From NCBI GenBank assembly GCA_963711675.1, contig CAVQFB010000013.1, positions 1-64,000 on the forward strand: 64,000 nucleotides of DNA. The letters run 5' to 3'. The notes beneath the pieces are model-generated. The model had not been told where the DNA came from. It saw nothing but the letters and a program-made list of their open reading frames with translations, and searched no databases. This document shows positions 27,324 to 36,625 of the stretch, in pieces. Position 1 is the first letter of the stretch. Each line of letters begins with the position of its first letter. Both the position numbers and the translations under genes were made by a program. Source of the stretch: CAVQFB01 sp963711675. GTDB lineage: Bacteria > Acidobacteriota > Terriglobia > Terriglobales > Acidobacteriaceae.

Positions 27324-27818
27324 ATGAAGTGTCCCTTTTGCGGCTTTGAAAATGACAAAGTGGTCGACTCGCGCGAGAGCAAGGAAGCGGATTCCATCCG
27401 CCGCCGCCGCGAATGCCTGAAGTGCGAGAAGCGCTTTACCACCTACGAGCGTATCGACGAAATCCCTTACATGGTGGTCAAGAAGGACGGCCGCCGGGAG
27501 AAATTCGACCGCCAGAAGGTCCTCAACGGGCTGCTGCGAGCCTGCGAAAAGCGGCCAGTGCCCATCAGTAAGCTGGAACAGATCGTCAACGAGGCCGAGA
27601 GCTTCGTGATCGAATCTCCCGAGCGCGAACGCAAGACCAGCGAACTGGGCGAGCTGATCATGAACCGCCTGCGCCGCTATGACAAAGTCGCCTACGTGCG
27701 CTTTGCCTCGGTTTACCTCGACTTCAAGGACGTACAGGAGTTCATGTCGGAGTTGAAAGAACTGCTTAGGACGAAAGAAGCTGAGGCCAAAGGCAAGCCA
27801 GTGGCAAAGACCAACTAG
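27324..27818 (+). CDS. nrdR: Transcriptional repressor NrdR
   Basis: Regulator of ribonucleotide reductase genes, 164 aa. A zinc ribbon uses C3, C6, C31 and C34 (MKCPFCGF, CLKCEKRFTTYER). The ATP-cone domain begins at VVKKDGRREKFDRQKV and runs to about residue 140. It is directly followed by the isocitrate dehydrogenase gene. Confidence 0.96.
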   Translation: MKCPFCGFENDKVVDSRESKEADSIRRRRECLKCEKRFTTYERIDEIPYMVVKKDGRREKFDRQKVLNGLLRACEKRPVPISKLEQIVNEAESFVIESPERERKTSELGELIMNRLRRYDKVAYVRFASVYLDFKDVQEFMSELKELLRTKEAEAKGKPVAKTN

Positions 27819-27821
27819 ATT

Positions 27822-28849
27822 ATGGCCTATCGCATTACCCTGATCCCCGGCGACGGCATCGGCCCCGAAGTCACACAGGCAGCGGTTCGCATTCTCGAAG
27901 CTACGGGCATCAAGTTCGAGTGGGAGAGCTTCCAGGCCGGCGCTGAGGCATTCGAGAAGTACCACGAATACATTCCCAAGGAACTGATCGATTCGATCGA
28001 GCGCACGCGCGTCGGCCTGAAGGGCCGGTCACCACTCCGATCGGGGGCGGTTTCGCCAGCATCAACGTGGCATTGCGCAAACAGTTTGAGCTTTTCGCCA
28101 ACTTCCGACCGATCCGCAATCTGCCGCACATTCCTACCCGCTATCCCGATGTAGATCTCATCATCATCCGTGAAAATACCGAGGGCCTTTACTCCGGCAT
28201 CGAGCACGAGGTGGTTCCCGGGGTCGTCGAGAGCCTGAAAATCATCACCGAAAAGGCTTCCACCCGCATCTCCCGCTTCGCTTTCGAGTACGCCCGCAAG
28301 AACAAGCGCAAGAAGATCCACGCCATCCACAAGGCGAACATCATGAAGTTGTCCGACGGCTTGTTCCTGCGCTGTTCGCGCAACGTAGCAAAGGAATATC
28401 CCGAGATCACCTATGGCGAGCACATTGTCGACAACACCTGCATGCAACTGGTGATGAATCCCTACCAGTACGACATGCTGCTCATGGAGAATCTCTACGG
28501 CGACATCCTCTCCGACTTGTGCGCCGCATTCGTGGGGGGACTCGGTCTGGTACCGGGAGGCAACATCGGCACCGATTGCGCGATCTTCGAAGCCGTGCAC
28601 GGATCGGCGCCCGATATCGCCGGAAAGAATCTTGCCAATCCCACAGCCGTCATTCGCTCTGGCCTGCTGATGCTTCGCCACCTGGGCGAGTATGACGCGG
28701 CGTTAAAAGTGCGCAACGCACTCGAAAGGGTCTACCGCCACAAGGAAAAGCTCACGCGCGATGTCGGCGGAAAGGCGGGAACCTCAGAATTTGCCGACGC
28801 GATCATCGAGGAAATGCAGTCGTCGCCGGTGCAACAGCCGGTGAATTAA
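27822..28849 (+). CDS. NAD-dependent isocitrate dehydrogenase family, one frameshift
   Basis: Beta-decarboxylating dehydrogenase of the NAD-isocitrate/isopropylmalate family. ITLIPGDGIGPEVTQAAV opens the protein. After VGLKG at about 28025 one base is missing and the frame continues PVTTPIGGGFASINVALRKQ. RPIRNLP, IIRENTEGLYSGIEH, KANIMKLSDG, NPYQYDMLLMENLYGDILSD and AVHGSAPDIAGKN follow. The ENTEGLYSGIEH motif favours isocitrate over isopropylmalate. The conserved sequence on both sides argues for an assembly indel in a citric-acid-cycle gene. It starts four bases after nrdR. Confidence 0.9.
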
Positions 28850-28917
28850 TCTTGTGGTGTACTCTCCGGATCGTACTTCGGAATCGAGATTGACGAACCC
28901 TCACAATTTTAAGTAAC

Positions 28918-28937
28918 ATCCCCTCTCTTCTGGGGAT
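28918..28937 (+). promoter_or_regulatory. Hairpin overlapping the hemH leader
   Basis: ATCCCC (28918-28923) and GGGGAT (28932-28937) form a perfect 6-bp stem with an 8-nt loop, ending two bases before the AAGGGGG run that abuts the hemH ATG. The alternative stem CCCC with the ribosome-site Gs could mask the start. Speculative. Confidence 0.3.
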
Positions 28938-28945
28938 CAAGGGGG

Positions 28946-29962
28946 ATGGTGCACACAACACGGCGTGTGGGCGTAGTTCTCTTCCAGCTTGGCGGACCCG
29001 ACACGCTGGCTGCGATCGAGCCTTTTCTTTACAACCTCTTCTGCGACCCGGACATAATTGATTTTCCCTTCGCCCGGATCGGGCGCCGACCGCTTGCCAA
29101 ACTGATCTCCTCTACCCGCGCCAAGAAGGTGCAGCACCACTACTCGGTGATCGGGGGAGGATCGCCGATCCGCAGATTTACCGAAATGCAGGCGCGTGCC
29201 CTGGAGCGAGAACTGGCCGAGGGAGGCCTCGACGCGCGGTGTTTCGTCGCCATGCGCTATTGGCACCCGTTCACGGCGGAGGCCATTGCCCAAGTGAGGG
29301 CTGCCGGGTGCGATGAGATCGTTTTGCTTCCTCTTTATCCCCACTATTCGAGCACCACGACCGGAAGCAGCCTGAACGAATGGCGACGCCTGTTCCACGA
29401 CGACACCCCTACGTATTTCGTCGAAGATTTCTATCGCAACGAAGCGTATCTGGATTCATTGATCGAGAAGGTGGAAGAGGCCCTGGCCCGTTTCCCCAAC
29501 CCGGAGGGCGCGGAACTGCTCTTTAGCGCGCACAGCATCCCGGTTTCAATTGTCGAGAAAGGGGATCCCTACCAAAGCCAGATTAAGCACACGGTAGAAC
29601 TCCTGATGCAGCGTGGAGGATGGCCAAACCGGCATCGGCTCTGCTATCAAAGTAAGGTTGGGGCCAGCCGCTGGCTGCAGCCTTCCCTGCACAGCACCAT
29701 TCACGATCTGGCTCGAGAAGCCGTGCGCGAGGTTTGTGTCGTCCCGATTTCCTTCGTCTCCGATCATGTCGAGACTCTGGGCGAGATCGATCATGAAGCT
29801 AGGGAGCAAGCGATGAGGCTGGGCATCGTACAATTTGAAATGACCTCCGGGCTGAACGACTCTCCAAAGTTCATCGCCGCTTTGGCGGAACTTGTGCGCA
29901 CAGCCCTGGGAGCAGGTTCTGCAGTGGTACGCGACGAGGATTGCCTTCTCGCGGGCGATTGA
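28946..29962 (+). CDS. hemH: Ferrochelatase
   Basis: Inserts iron into the porphyrin in the last steps of haem synthesis; 338 aa. Conserved features are VLFQLGGPD, GGGSPIRRFTE, the metal-site histidine in LFSAHSIPV and SDHVETLGEIDHE. PLYPHYSSTTTGSSL is also typical. The annotated ATG abuts a purine-rich run, so the true start may be a GTG a few codons later. It directly precedes the cytochrome bc operon, which needs haem. Confidence 0.94.
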   Translation: MVHTTRRVGVVLFQLGGPDTLAAIEPFLYNLFCDPDIIDFPFARIGRRPLAKLISSTRAKKVQHHYSVIGGGSPIRRFTEMQARALERELAEGGLDARCFVAMRYWHPFTAEAIAQVRAAGCDEIVLLPLYPHYSSTTTGSSLNEWRRLFHDDTPTYFVEDFYRNEAYLDSLIEKVEEALARFPNPEGAELLFSAHSIPVSIVEKGDPYQSQIKHTVELLMQRGGWPNRHRLCYQSKVGASRWLQPSLHSTIHDLAREAVREVCVVPISFVSDHVETLGEIDHEAREQAMRLGIVQFEMTSGLNDSPKFIAALAELVRTALGAGSAVVRDEDCLLAGD

Positions 29963-30059
29963 CATTACGACTTTGTGGTTTTTGGGCGACCGCAAATTGA
30001 CGCAGATTCATTTTCGTGGCTCTTGGCTCTGGCCAACAGCTACTGAGGGGTAAGGACGG

Positions 30060-31165
30060 ATGGCAGACGGTGGCGTACTAGGTCGACTTCCCAAGTGGCC
30101 GAGGAATGCGCTCAACAACTCGGTGATCGCAGCGGAGCAGGCGTATCGCAAGCGCTCCGGCTTGCCTCTGTTGACTGATGCCGATATTGAAGCGCTCAAG
30201 ACCGGCGTCCAGATGCCGTGGGAAACCGGCGCTGCTCCGCGGCGCCAGCGGCAACTCCTGCGCCTCCGGCCGCACCGGTGGCGGCTGCCGCCGCAACCCC
30301 TCCTCCGACGGCATCTTCGGCTCCCTCGGGCGGAATTAGTCCGGAGGTCGCAGCTCAGGTTGCCAAAGGCAAGAAGTGGGGCAAGTCTGCTATCGCTGCC
30401 GAACAGGCGCGCCGCAAGCGCAACAATCTTCCGCGCTCTTAACAATGCGGAAATCGAGGCTCTTCTCGGCGAACCCTTGGCGGCAGAAACTCGCTGCAAC
30501 GCCAGCGGCAGCGTCGGCAGCTCCCAGCAGCCGCTAAGGCCGCTTCGGCCGCCCCCGCCAAACCTGCAATGGCCGTGCCCGTGGCCCGCAGCGGCGAATC
30601 CACGAAATATGTTGGCACTCCCGCCGTCGGAACGTCGAAGGCGGCCGCAGCCGGCGGCATTGCGTCGATCGGACCCGAAGACAGCGAAGTCGACTCGCGC
30701 CGCCGTCGCCTGGTCTGGAGCGCGGTGGCCGCATTCCTCACTGCCTGGTTCTTGGCGTTCTTCCGATTTTTCCTCCCCCGAACACTTTTTGAGCCCAACA
30801 CCACCTTCAAGATCGGCTATCCATCCGACTACGCGCTCGGCGTCGACACGAAGTTCCAGCAGAAATACCGCATTTGGGTCGATCGCACGCCCGACCGCCT
30901 CTTCGTTATCTATGCCCGCTGCACCCACCTCGGCTGCACGCCCGACTGGAAGCCAAGCGAGAACAAATTCAAGTGTCCCTGCCACGGCAGTGGATACGAC
31001 AGTGAAGGCATCAATTTTGAAGGACCGGCGCCGCGGCCGATGGACCGCGCTAAGGTCAGTAAAGCGCCCGATGGTCAGATTATCGTGGACGTCTCGCGCC
31101 TCTACCAATGGCCCAAGGGTCAGCCGAGCCACTTCGACGATCCGGGAGCATTTCTCGACGTATAG
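30060..31165 (+). CDS. qcrA: Rieske [2Fe-2S] protein with duplicated N-terminal motif, frameshifted linker
   Basis: Iron-sulfur subunit of a bc-type quinol oxidase complex. A transmembrane helix (LVWSAVAAFLTAWFLAFF) precedes the Rieske domain with CTHLGC and CPCHGS cluster motifs. Upstream lies a long cytoplasmic tail holding two copies of one motif: SVIAAEQAYRKRSGLPLL and SAIAAEQARRKRNNLP, each ending in an A/D-x-IEAL stretch and separated by an Ala/Pro-rich linker. Frames change near 30235, 30435, 30482 and 30530, all in the linker, so no single frame spans the gene. The Rieske half is intact in one frame. First gene of the respiratory operon. Confidence 0.85.
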
Positions 31166-31230
31166 GACACAGTGTTCGCCGTCATTCGACGAACCACTAC
31201 TTAGAGCCACAACGGAATTAAAGAGGACTC

Positions 31231-32199
31231 ATGGCTGACGCAACGAACGGCAACGGGAGCAAGGACCAACCCAACGGCCGAGCCAAGGAAAAGAACGGCG
31301 GCCGCGTGGGTTTGCTCGAGCGCGTCAAAACGGGCCTGAAGGAAGACGTTCAGGCCATGAAGACCGACATCCCGACTAAGGCGAAGGAACAGGTGGAGGG
31401 CCTCAAGGACCCGACCAAAACCCAGGTCTTCACCTCGATCTTTCGCCACAAGCACGACGACACGCCCCGCAATCGCGCGCTGGGCGTGCTCTCGAACGTC
31501 TTCCTGCACCTGCACCCGGCGAAGATCAACCGCGATGCCGTGCGCTATAGCTACACCTGGGGCATGGGGGGCATCACGTTCTATCTGTTTATCGTGCTCA
31601 CCTTTACGGGCGTGCTGCTGATGTTCTATTACCACCCGACCAAGGTGCAGGCCTTCCGCGACGTTCTTTACCTGGAGCACGACGTCCCCTTCGGCAAGCT
31701 TTTGCGCAACATGCATCGCTGGGCCGCTCACCTCATGGTGATCGCCGTCTGGCTGCACATGTTCCGCGTATTCCTCACCGGTTCTTACAAAAAGCCCCGC
31801 GAATTCAACTGGAACGTCGGCGTGATCCTGCTGGTGCTAACCCTGTTGCTCTCGTTTACCGGGTATCTGTTGCCCGACGATCAACTGGGATTCTGGGCGG
31901 TCACGGTGGGCACAAACATGGCGCGCGCCACGCCGTTGCTGGGACACGAGGGTCCGTTCGGTCCACTGCTGGGCATGACGCCATACAACGACGTGCGCTT
32001 CGGGCTGCTGGGTGGCTCGATCGTCGACGCCAATGCCCTGCTGCGCTCTTATATATGGCACTGCATCGGCATTCCGATCGTGGCTTCGGTTTTCATGATC
32101 GTGCACTTCTGGCGCGTTAGAAAAGACGGCGGCATCTCCGGTCCGGCGCCGGTCATGCTGGAATCGGAAGCAGATAAGCCGCGGCGTGCTACAGCGTAG
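31231..32199 (+). CDS. qcrB: Cytochrome b (N-terminal, b6-like) of the bc complex
   Basis: Di-haem cytochrome b of 322 aa. After a charged 95-residue cytoplasmic extension come four helices. Haem ligands are the paired histidines in NMHRWAAHLMVIAVWLHMF and in YIWHCIGIPIVASVFMIVHF. SFTGYLLPDDQLGFWAVTVG is the Qo-side signature. With the next gene it forms a split b6/subunit-IV type cytochrome b. The long hydrophilic N-terminus (GGRVGLLERVKTGLKEDV) is unusual for b6-type proteins but common in Acidobacteria and related lineages. Confidence 0.93.
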   Translation: MADATNGNGSKDQPNGRAKEKNGGRVGLLERVKTGLKEDVQAMKTDIPTKAKEQVEGLKDPTKTQVFTSIFRHKHDDTPRNRALGVLSNVFLHLHPAKINRDAVRYSYTWGMGGITFYLFIVLTFTGVLLMFYYHPTKVQAFRDVLYLEHDVPFGKLLRNMHRWAAHLMVIAVWLHMFRVFLTGSYKKPREFNWNVGVILLVLTLLLSFTGYLLPDDQLGFWAVTVGTNMARATPLLGHEGPFGPLLGMTPYNDVRFGLLGGSIVDANALLRSYIWHCIGIPIVASVFMIVHFWRVRKDGGISGPAPVMLESEADKPRRATA

Positions 32200-32247
32200 T
32201 CGCAGAACGGCAACAAAGCTGGATCAGCTTCCTTATTAGGAGCACTT

Positions 32248-33177
32248 ATGGATTGGCGTCAACTTTGGGAAATCGTCTCTGCCCCTGATAACGTTCCGAT
32301 CGTCGGGCTGATCCCGCTGCTCGCCTTCTACATTTATCTTGCCTGGAAACAGGCAAAGGCCAACGATGACCTCGTCGCCGAACTCGAAACCAGTCCCGCG
32401 CTCGCCAAGACTCATCACCGCAAGGCGTGGCCCTTTCGTCCCGGTTGGCAGAAGGAAGTTCACGTCTGGCCATTCCTGCTCCGCGTAGAATTCCTCGCAG
32501 CCATCATCGTCACCATCATTCTGATGGTCTGGTCGATTACCCTGAGTGCTCCGCTTGAGGAACCGGCAAATCCTAACCTGACAATGAATCCGGCGAAGGC
32601 GCCCTGGTACTTCCTGGGACTGCAGGAAATGCTGGTCTACTTCGACCCGTGGATCGCGGGCGTCGTCATGCCCACGCTCATCATCATCGGCCTGATGGTC
32701 ATCCCCTATGTGGATACCAATCCCATGGGCAGCGGTTACTACACATGGAAGCAGCGCCGCTTCGCCATCGGCACATTCCTGTTCGGCTTCATCGTTCTTT
32801 GGGTCGCGATGATCATCATCGGCACGTTTATTCGCGGTCCAGGTTGGCAGTGGTTCTGGCCGGGGCAAACCTGGGATCACAATCGCCAGATCTACGAGGT
32901 GAATCGTGACTTGCCGGACATTTTTGGCATCACGTCAAATCTCGGCAAGGGAATTTTCGGCGCCATTATTGTGGGCGGCTATTACGCGCTGGGCGGGTTT
33001 CTGGTGTATTCCCTGTTCCGGCGCTTCATGGCCAAGGATTTCGCCCGCATGAGCCTGTTGCAGTTTTCCATTGTTCAATTTTTCTTGCTCACGATGGTCG
33101 GCCTGCCGGCAAAGATGCTGCTGCGTCTTGCCTGGCACATCAAGTACGTATGGATTACACCCTGGTTTAACGTGTGA
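32248..33177 (+). CDS. Cytochrome b C-terminal subunit (subunit IV-like)
   Basis: A 309-aa membrane protein. NPAKAPWYFLGLQEMLVYFDPW corresponds to the PEWY region of the quinol site; the catalytic glutamate position reads A-P-W-Y rather than P-E-W-Y. Two to three further helices extend the C-terminus (GAIIVGGYYALGGFLVYSL). An N-terminal helix precedes the subunit IV core. It is co-directional with the Rieske and cytochrome b genes and 49 bp after the latter. Confidence 0.85.
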   Translation: MDWRQLWEIVSAPDNVPIVGLIPLLAFYIYLAWKQAKANDDLVAELETSPALAKTHHRKAWPFRPGWQKEVHVWPFLLRVEFLAAIIVTIILMVWSITLSAPLEEPANPNLTMNPAKAPWYFLGLQEMLVYFDPWIAGVVMPTLIIIGLMVIPYVDTNPMGSGYYTWKQRRFAIGTFLFGFIVLWVAMIIIGTFIRGPGWQWFWPGQTWDHNRQIYEVNRDLPDIFGITSNLGKGIFGAIIVGGYYALGGFLVYSLFRRFMAKDFARMSLLQFSIVQFFLLTMVGLPAKMLLRLAWHIKYVWITPWFNV

Positions 33178-33281
33178 TTTGTTATTCGTCGATAGTCGTT
33201 CGTCGTCAGCAGCGCGCCACAACAAAGCGTTGACCCCGACCGACCAGAGACCAGCGACCACTGACTAATTTGGAGGATGTG

Positions 33282-36200
33282 GTGCCCGAAAAACCAATCC
33301 CCGAGAATGACCCGATCGTTACGAAGTCCTTTGCATTGCCTTACCTGGTTGCGATGGTCATTCTCACTGCGTCATTGTTCTGGGCTTTGTGGGATGAATC
33401 CTTTGGCCAGCGTCCCTGGAAAGCGTTCCAGCACGAATGGAAAGATCGCTACACGGCGTTCCTTAAGACAGCCAGATCCAAGTCCGCGTCCACGGAGCAG
33501 GATGTCGAGAAAAGCTCTGACTACCAGAGCATGAAGCAGGCTTACACTCAGGCCGATCAGCAGTCGAAGACACAGCGCACCCAGCTTCAGGGCCAGATTC
33601 GCGATCTCACCGCAAAAATTCTCGCTGTCCAGAGCGTATTCACGGATCGTCGCGCCTACGTGAATGCTCTCGTCTATCAAATCGAAACCGACGACAGCAA
33701 GTCGGGCAAAGCCCGCAAGCAAAAAGAACTGGATGAGTACAAAGCGGATCAGGCTACGGTCGAGTATCCAGACGGCAAGAAAGAAAAATACGACTACAGC
33801 CATCTCGAAGAAACCTATAACGACCTGAAAGCCCAGCGCGCTGCCCTCAGCGCTCAGCTCGGCGAGGTCTTGAAGCCCGTCACCGAGGCCCACAACAAGG
33901 AAGACGACTACATCTCCGAGCACATGGTCGACCTCACGCCGGAGCAGATTCGCGGTCTCGAGGAGAAGACAGACTCCTGGGATCCGAAGATCGTGCAGAT
34001 CAACGTCGCCGAAGCCAATATCGTTGATCGCTGCGAATCCTGTCACATGGGTATTCGCGAGCCGTTGAAGCTGACTGCCGCCTCGATGACCCCGAAGGGG
34101 CAGAAGCGGCCGGACGAATACGCGCAAGCCTTCGTCAGTCACCCCGAGCCGGATATTCTTAAAGCGCACGACCCGGAAAAATTCGGCTGTTCCCCTTGCC
34201 ACCAGGGCAATGGCCGGGCCACCACCAGTGTTGAGAAAGCTCACGGCAACTACGAGCACTGGCTCTGGCCGCTCTTTCCCAAACAGAACGTCCAGGCGGG
34301 ATGCCAGACTTGCCACGCGGCCGACATGGTCCTGGCCAAGACCGACGGTGATTGGACCGTCATCGACGAGGGCAAAGACCTGTTCCGCCAGCGCGGCTGC
34401 AATGGTTGCCATCGCTACGAGGGCTACGACAAGGAACCGGAAGATCTCCAGGGGATAACCCAGCAGATCAAGACGCTCGAAGGATCGCGCAAGGACAACA
34501 TCAAGCAAGCCGCGTACCTCATGAAGCAGGCCGACACGGCCGAAAGCAACGAAGAAGCTAATAAGCTGAACGATCAGGCCGTGGCTTTGAAGGTTGCCAA
34601 CAGCAAGATCGACGGCCGCGTGCAGCAGCTGGATTTTCAATCGCACAGCCTGATGCAGGACACGAAAAAGATCGGTCCCAACCTGAAAGACATCAAGCTG
34701 AAGCTCAACAAGAACTGGATTCCGGTCTGGCTCAAGAAGCCTACAGATTTTCGGCCCAACACCAAGATGCCGAATTTCCGCCTGACCGACCACCAGATCC
34801 AAGCGATCTCCGCTTACATCTGGCAGTCCGCGTTCACCGATTCCCTGCCCAAGCAAAAACCTGGCAACGCCGCGCACGGCAAGGAACTTTTCGAGACTCG
34901 CGGATGCCTCGCCTGCCACTCCATCGGCGAAGGCGACCAGATGCAGGGTGGCATTTTCGCCGCCAACTTGACTCGCGTCGGCGAGAAAGCAAACTACGAT
35001 TATCTGGTTCGCTGGATTCACAACGCGCGTGAACGCACGCGTCCTTATTGCCCCTACGAGAAGAAAGATATCGGTCCCGAAGACTACGCCAAGAAGGGAT
35101 TGCCTTACGTCTTCGACCTGCAGCACAGCCAGTGCCCGAATGACGGCCACGAACTGCAGGTGCAGAACATGACGGTGATGCCCAGCCTGCGCCTGTCTCC
35201 AGAAGACGCGCAGGACATCGCCAGCTACCTCATCACGCAGAAGAAACAGGAGCCATCTTCCTACGCCGACGCTTCCTTCATGGACGATCCGGGGTTGAAA
35301 GACGAAGGCAAGAAGTGGGTTCGCCACTACGGCTGCGCCGGTTGCCACGAAATCGCCGGCTTCGAGGACGAAGGCCGCATCGGCACCGAGCTGACCTTTG
35401 AAGGCAGCAAGCCGATCGAGCGCCTCGACTTCGCCCTGTTCACCGAAGACGCGCAGCGCGGCGGCAAAGAGCCGATCACCGATCCCGAAGACGTTCAACG
35501 TCTGCCCGAAGGGCCGGCCAAAGACCCCTGGTACGACCACAAGGGATTCTTTGAACACAAACTTGCCGAACCAAATATCTATGACAAGGGCATGATCAAG
35601 AGCGAAACCGAAGCCCTGCGGATGCCTAATATTCACCTGAACAAGGAACAGATCCAGGCGCTGACCACGTTCCTGCTGGGCAGCCAGGAGAGTTCCCTGC
35701 CCTCAAGCTACCAGTACCGCCCGCAGGATGCGCGGCGCGACATTCAGGAAGGCTGGTGGGTCGTCAAGAAATACAACTGCATGGGATGCCACCAGTTCAT
35801 CCCCGGCCAGAAAACCATCCTGATGGGAATGCAGCACTACCAGGACATCCCGGAACAGTTGCCGCCCAAGCTGCTTACGGAAGGCGCGCGTGTCGATCCC
35901 GAGTGGCTGCGGCGCTTCCTCTCTAATCCATCGCTGAGCAATACGGACACGAATCGTAACGGCGTGCGTCCATATCTTCAGGTGCGCATGCCTACGTTTT
36001 CGTTCTCCGACAACGAACTGCGGAAACTCGTGCGCTTTTTCCAGGCGCTCTCGCAGCAGCCGATTCCGTATATTCCGGAGCAGGTGCCGACACTCACCGC
36101 CAAGGAAAACGAGATGGCACGTAGCCTGTTCTCAAGCACTGCGGCTCCATGCCTGAAGTGCCACGCTACCGGCGATGCAACCCACGACAAGCACGCTACC

Positions 36201-36572
36201 GCGCCCAACTTCCTGCTCGCCAAGGAGCGCCTGAAGCCCGATTGGGTCGAGCGCTGGATCATCGATCCGCAAGCCATCAGTCCGGGAACGTCCATGCCGT
36301 CGGGATTGTTCAAGCGCGAGAACAACCAGTGGGTCTTCTCCGGTCCTACGCCGCCCTCGTTCAAGGGCTATGACAAAGACCACACCAAATTGCTGGTGGA
36401 TTACATCTTCCAGCTCACGCCAGACGAGCAGCGGCGAGTCTCGTCGTCCATGGGAAGATCTGCCTCCGCGCGGCCACCGCAGTCGGATCGCGCTGGATCA
36501 GCTGACCTAAACTTGAAGGCGAAACCGCAACCAGCAACAGTGCGTCTCTCCTCTGGTGGCGGTTCGCGTTAA
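33282..36572 (+). CDS. Large octahaem c-type cytochrome of the bc operon
   Basis: A membrane-anchored multihaem cytochrome of about 1,096 residues with eight CxxCH haem sites: CESCH, CSPCH, CQTCH, CNGCH, CLACH, CAGCH, CMGCH and CLKCH. Counted from the upstream TTG at 33270 these fall at residues 255, 307, 345, 377, 546, 689, 837 and 961. One helix (YLVAMVILTASLFWALW) anchors the N-terminus. Residues 75-215 look coiled-coil. The last five haem sites sit in repeated mono-haem cytochrome c domains. GGAGG favours GTG 33282 as the start. It probably replaces cytochrome c1 and passes electrons toward the oxidase. Confidence 0.9.
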   Translation: MPEKPIPENDPIVTKSFALPYLVAMVILTASLFWALWDESFGQRPWKAFQHEWKDRYTAFLKTARSKSASTEQDVEKSSDYQSMKQAYTQADQQSKTQRTQLQGQIRDLTAKILAVQSVFTDRRAYVNALVYQIETDDSKSGKARKQKELDEYKADQATVEYPDGKKEKYDYSHLEETYNDLKAQRAALSAQLGEVLKPVTEAHNKEDDYISEHMVDLTPEQIRGLEEKTDSWDPKIVQINVAEANIVDRCESCHMGIREPLKLTAASMTPKGQKRPDEYAQAFVSHPEPDILKAHDPEKFGCSPCHQGNGRATTSVEKAHGNYEHWLWPLFPKQNVQAGCQTCHAADMVLAKTDGDWTVIDEGKDLFRQRGCNGCHRYEGYDKEPEDLQGITQQIKTLEGSRKDNIKQAAYLMKQADTAESNEEANKLNDQAVALKVANSKIDGRVQQLDFQSHSLMQDTKKIGPNLKDIKLKLNKNWIPVWLKKPTDFRPNTKMPNFRLTDHQIQAISAYIWQSAFTDSLPKQKPGNAAHGKELFETRGCLACHSIGEGDQMQGGIFAANLTRVGEKANYDYLVRWIHNARERTRPYCPYEKKDIGPEDYAKKGLPYVFDLQHSQCPNDGHELQVQNMTVMPSLRLSPEDAQDIASYLITQKKQEPSSYADASFMDDPGLKDEGKKWVRHYGCAGCHEIAGFEDEGRIGTELTFEGSKPIERLDFALFTEDAQRGGKEPITDPEDVQRLPEGPAKDPWYDHKGFFEHKLAEPNIYDKGMIKSETEALRMPNIHLNKEQIQALTTFLLGSQESSLPSSYQYRPQDARRDIQEGWWVVKKYNCMGCHQFIPGQKTILMGMQHYQDIPEQLPPKLLTEGARVDPEWLRRFLSNPSLSNTDTNRNGVRPYLQVRMPTFSFSDNELRKLVRFFQALSQQPIPYIPEQVPTLTAKENEMARSLFSSTAAPCLKCHATGDATHDKHATAPNFLLAKERLKPDWVERWIIDPQAISPGTSMPSGLFKRENNQWVFSGPTPPSFKGYDKDHTKLLVDYIFQLTPDEQRRVSSSMGRSASARPPQSDRAGSADLNLKAKPQPATVRLSSGGGSR

Positions 36573-36625
36573 AATGAATAGATTTGCAACGAGCGTTAAC
36601 ACTACAAGAAAGGTGCTTCGACATC

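Noticed and set aside
33372..35636. Long minus-strand open frame (754 codons) inside the octahaem cytochrome gene
   Set aside because: It is the antisense shadow of a conserved gene with eight haem motifs; the product shows only hydrophobic bias.
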